Source of the DNA: Cohnella zeiphila
GTDB lineage: Bacteria; Bacillota; Bacilli; Paenibacillales; Paenibacillaceae
Direction of reading: 5' to 3'
Assembly (NCBI RefSeq): GCF_014212055.1
Contig: NZ_JACJVO010000024.1
Span: 1 to 64,000, forward strand
DNA: 64,000 bases
Positions within the stretch are counted from its first letter, which is position 1. Every line of letters starts with the position of its first letter. A program made the position numbers and the translations under genes. The notes beneath the pieces were generated by a model. That model was not told the origin of the DNA, did not search any database, and was given only the letters and a program-made list of their open reading frames with translations. This document shows positions 62,281 through 64,000 of this stretch, piece by piece.

Positions 62281-64000
62281 TTATTTTTGCTTGCGGTACC
62301 CGAACACTTTCTCGTTCTGCTCCTTGTTCCAAGCCAGCACTTCGTCGTAGCCGAGCCCTTTGGCCTTGGCGATCATCTCGTTCTTCAGCTTGTCGTATTC
62401 GGCGTCGTTCTTCGCGAACACCATCTTCCATGAATACTGCTTGATCACCTGTGCCGCCTGGCTCTGCTTCTGCGACAGCGAATCGCTGATCACTTCGGGC
62501 GCCGTGCCGGTGAAGATCTGCGGGTTGACCGCGAGCATGTTGTTCTTCTCCAGATACTCCTTGGCCGTCGTCGCTCCGCCCATCGCCGCGCGCCAGCTCT
62601 CATCGAACTTGGTCGGAGCTTTCGACAGATAAGACGACCACAGGTCGTACTCGTACGGCTCGCCCGTATCCGGGTTCGTATCGGTCAGCTTCAGCGTCGT
62701 GTTGTTGATCTGGTTCTGGCCGTCCTTCCAGGTACCGCCGCCGAACTCTTCCGGCACCGGCGTCGGGTTCGAAGGCAGCGCTTGGTTGCCGAAGTCCGTC
62801 AGCTCGTACTTGCCGTCGGCGTTTTTCTTCCAGGCGAGACCTTCCGGACCGTAGTTGGCCACGGTAACGCCTTCCGGGCTGTACAGCCAGTCGAGGAACT
62901 CCATGATCCGCTCCGGATGCTTCGCCTTGGCGCCGATCGCCCAGATCCGGTTGCCGCCGTACGGGTTGTAGCCGTACGAGAACGTGCGCTCTTCCTGGAA
63001 CGGCACGAGCGCGAAGCCCTTGCCTTCCGCGAGGCGTTCCGGCGTGTTGTACGTGTTCATCCACGGGAACCACGTGAACAGCAGCTGTCCGTCCGTCATC
63101 TTGTTGACGACGTCGTCGAACGTCTGGGTGAGCGAATCCGGATCGACGAGGCCCATTTGGTTCGCTTCATAGTACAGATGAAGGCCGCGCAGATAGTAGC
63201 CGTCTTCGTCGAGAACGCCCTGCACCTCGTCCTTGTCGGCCGAGATGAGCGTGAAGCCGCCGTTGTTGAAGCCGTCGCCTTCGTCGAAGCCGTTAAGCCC
63301 CGCCCAAGCCTTCGCGTTCATCATCATGTTGCCGTCCCAGTCCTTCCACATCGAGAAGGCGTAGGTCGGTCGGCCGGAATCGCTCTTCGGCTCGAGCTCC
63401 TGCATTTTCTTAAGCACCGGCAAATAATCTTCCATCGTCTTGATGGGCGGGCTGCCGATCTTCTGGTACAGGTCGAAGCGGAGGTTCGGGTGGTAGGTCA
63501 GGTCTCTCGCCTCGGACGGGCCCGGCTTGTCGTCGCCGACGTCGAAGCCGATGCCGTACACCTTGGAGCCGCCGCCGAAGTTGACTTTGTTCTTCTCGAT
63601 CGCCTTCGGCGCATACTTCAAGATGTTCTGCCCGTACTTGTCGAGCAGGCCGTCCTGCGTCCAATCCAGCAGCATGCCGGCCTTGATGGCGTCCTGATAC
63701 TTTTGGCCGTCGTCGCCGAACACGACGAGATCGCCGAGGTTGCCGGCCGACATCATCGCGGAGAACTTGACGTCGCCGCCGCCCTCCAGGTTCGAGGAGA
63801 TGATGTTCAGGTCGAGGTTGAACTTGTCCTTGACGACTTTGGCGAACCAGCCTTGCTGCTCGCCGGAGAAGTTGGACAGCATGGAGAAGACGTCGACTTT
63901 GTATTCGTCCCGGTTCTGCGAAGCCGAAGGCGATGCGGATGCGGAAGAGCTTGCCGCCGATCCGGACGGCGATGCGGCCTGCGATGCGGATGGGGATGAG
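62281..64000 (-). CDS. ABC transporter solute-binding lipoprotein, 5' end outside the window
   Basis: The frame is open to the right edge, so the N-terminus is missing. The visible part starts with a Ser/Ala/Pro-rich linker (typical after a lipobox), then QNRDEYKVDVFSML opens a family 1 solute-binding protein of about 535 residues. Features include GNLGDLVVFGDDGQKYQDA, FAFSMWKDWDG-type aromatic patches and NRIWAIGAKAKHPERIMEFL. A carbohydrate ligand is inferred from the YesM/YesN partner genes downstream. No permease is in the window; it may lie beyond the edge. Confidence 0.92.
   Translation of the reverse strand, partial: SSPSASQAASPSGSAASSSASASPSASQNRDEYKVDVFSMLSNFSGEQQGWFAKVVKDKFNLDLNIISSNLEGGGDVKFSAMMSAGNLGDLVVFGDDGQKYQDAIKAGMLLDWTQDGLLDKYGQNILKYAPKAIEKNKVNFGGGSKVYGIGFDVGDDKPGPSEARDLTYHPNLRFDLYQKIGSPPIKTMEDYLPVLKKMQELEPKSDSGRPTYAFSMWKDWDGNMMMNAKAWAGLNGFDEGDGFNNGGFTLISADKDEVQGVLDEDGYYLRGLHLYYEANQMGLVDPDSLTQTFDDVVNKMTDGQLLFTWFPWMNTYNTPERLAEGKGFALVPFQEERTFSYGYNPYGGNRIWAIGAKAKHPERIMEFLDWLYSPEGVTVANYGPEGLAWKKNADGKYELTDFGNQALPSNPTPVPEEFGGGTWKDGQNQINNTTLKLTDTNPDTGEPYEYDLWSSYLSKAPTKFDESWRAAMGGATTAKEYLEKNNMLAVNPQIFTGTAPEVISDSLSQKQSQAAQVIKQYSWKMVFAKNDAEYDKLKNEMIAKAKGLGYDEVLAWNKEQNEKVFGYRKQK

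Overview
The window reads as a chromosomal segment of a G+C-rich, endospore-forming member of the Paenibacillaceae (Paenibacillus/Cohnella type). Evidence: spoIIQ, spoIID and spoIIR are present. Gene order matches the Bacillus neighbourhoods prfA-prmC-spoIIR-ywlC-mntP-ywlE-rpiB-ywlG-glyA, upp-wecB-atp and nuo-(DUF1146)-murA-spoIID-spoIIQ. Lipoproteins carry Gram-positive lipoboxes, and a YesM/YesN two-component pair sits with carbohydrate ABC solute-binding proteins. Nearly all genes are on the minus strand, so operons read from high to low coordinates. I saw no rRNA, tRNA, CRISPR array, insertion sequence or prophage.

Layout from right to left, in the direction of transcription. 64000-57250 is a sugar-uptake and sensing island: a solute-binding lipoprotein cut by the window edge, a YesM-like kinase, a YesN-like regulator and a second solute-binding lipoprotein. 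56870-55842 is a THUMP-type RNA methyltransferase. 55840-54437 holds repeats and the 5'-truncated remnant of a YhgE/Pip membrane protein. 54356-52468 is a divergent LysR regulator/EamA transporter pair. 52305-43106 is the conserved prfA-to-glyA region: translation termination, tRNA modification, manganese export, arginine dephosphorylation and one-carbon metabolism. 42480-37160 is accessory: a c-di-AMP (ydaO-type) riboswitch controlling a KamA-like protein without radical-SAM cysteines, a PspA/DUF350/DUF4178/DUF4247 envelope-stress module, a G1-type glutamic peptidase and a small Sm-like membrane protein. 36926-27586 is upp, wecB and the full ATP synthase operon (atpZ, I, B, E, F, H, A, G, D, C). 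27455-20048 is a second accessory block: YpdA-like reductase, Dps, a possible structured RNA, two large secreted proteins and a lipoprotein. 19766-9200 is an 11-gene nuo operon without nuoEFG. 8801-152 holds a secreted S8 protease with SLH anchors, a DUF1146 protein, murA, spoIID, spoIIQ and a degenerate HD-GYP protein.

The core genes couple respiration (nuo), ATP synthesis (atp), wall precursor synthesis (murA, wecB) and forespore/mother-cell signalling (spoIIR, spoIIQ, spoIID). Candidate sigma-F promoters with the same architecture precede spoIIQ and spoIIR. The intergenic DNA is rich in family-specific repeats: tandem arrays with exact 52-, 48- and 36-bp periods, several hairpin families, and one dispersed inverted-repeat element found at two loci 13 kb apart.

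The best candidate for something undescribed is the c-di-AMP riboswitch/KamA-like unit at 41150-42475. Start sites were chosen from ribosome-binding sites and overlaps. Functions come from motifs read by eye; no database search was run.
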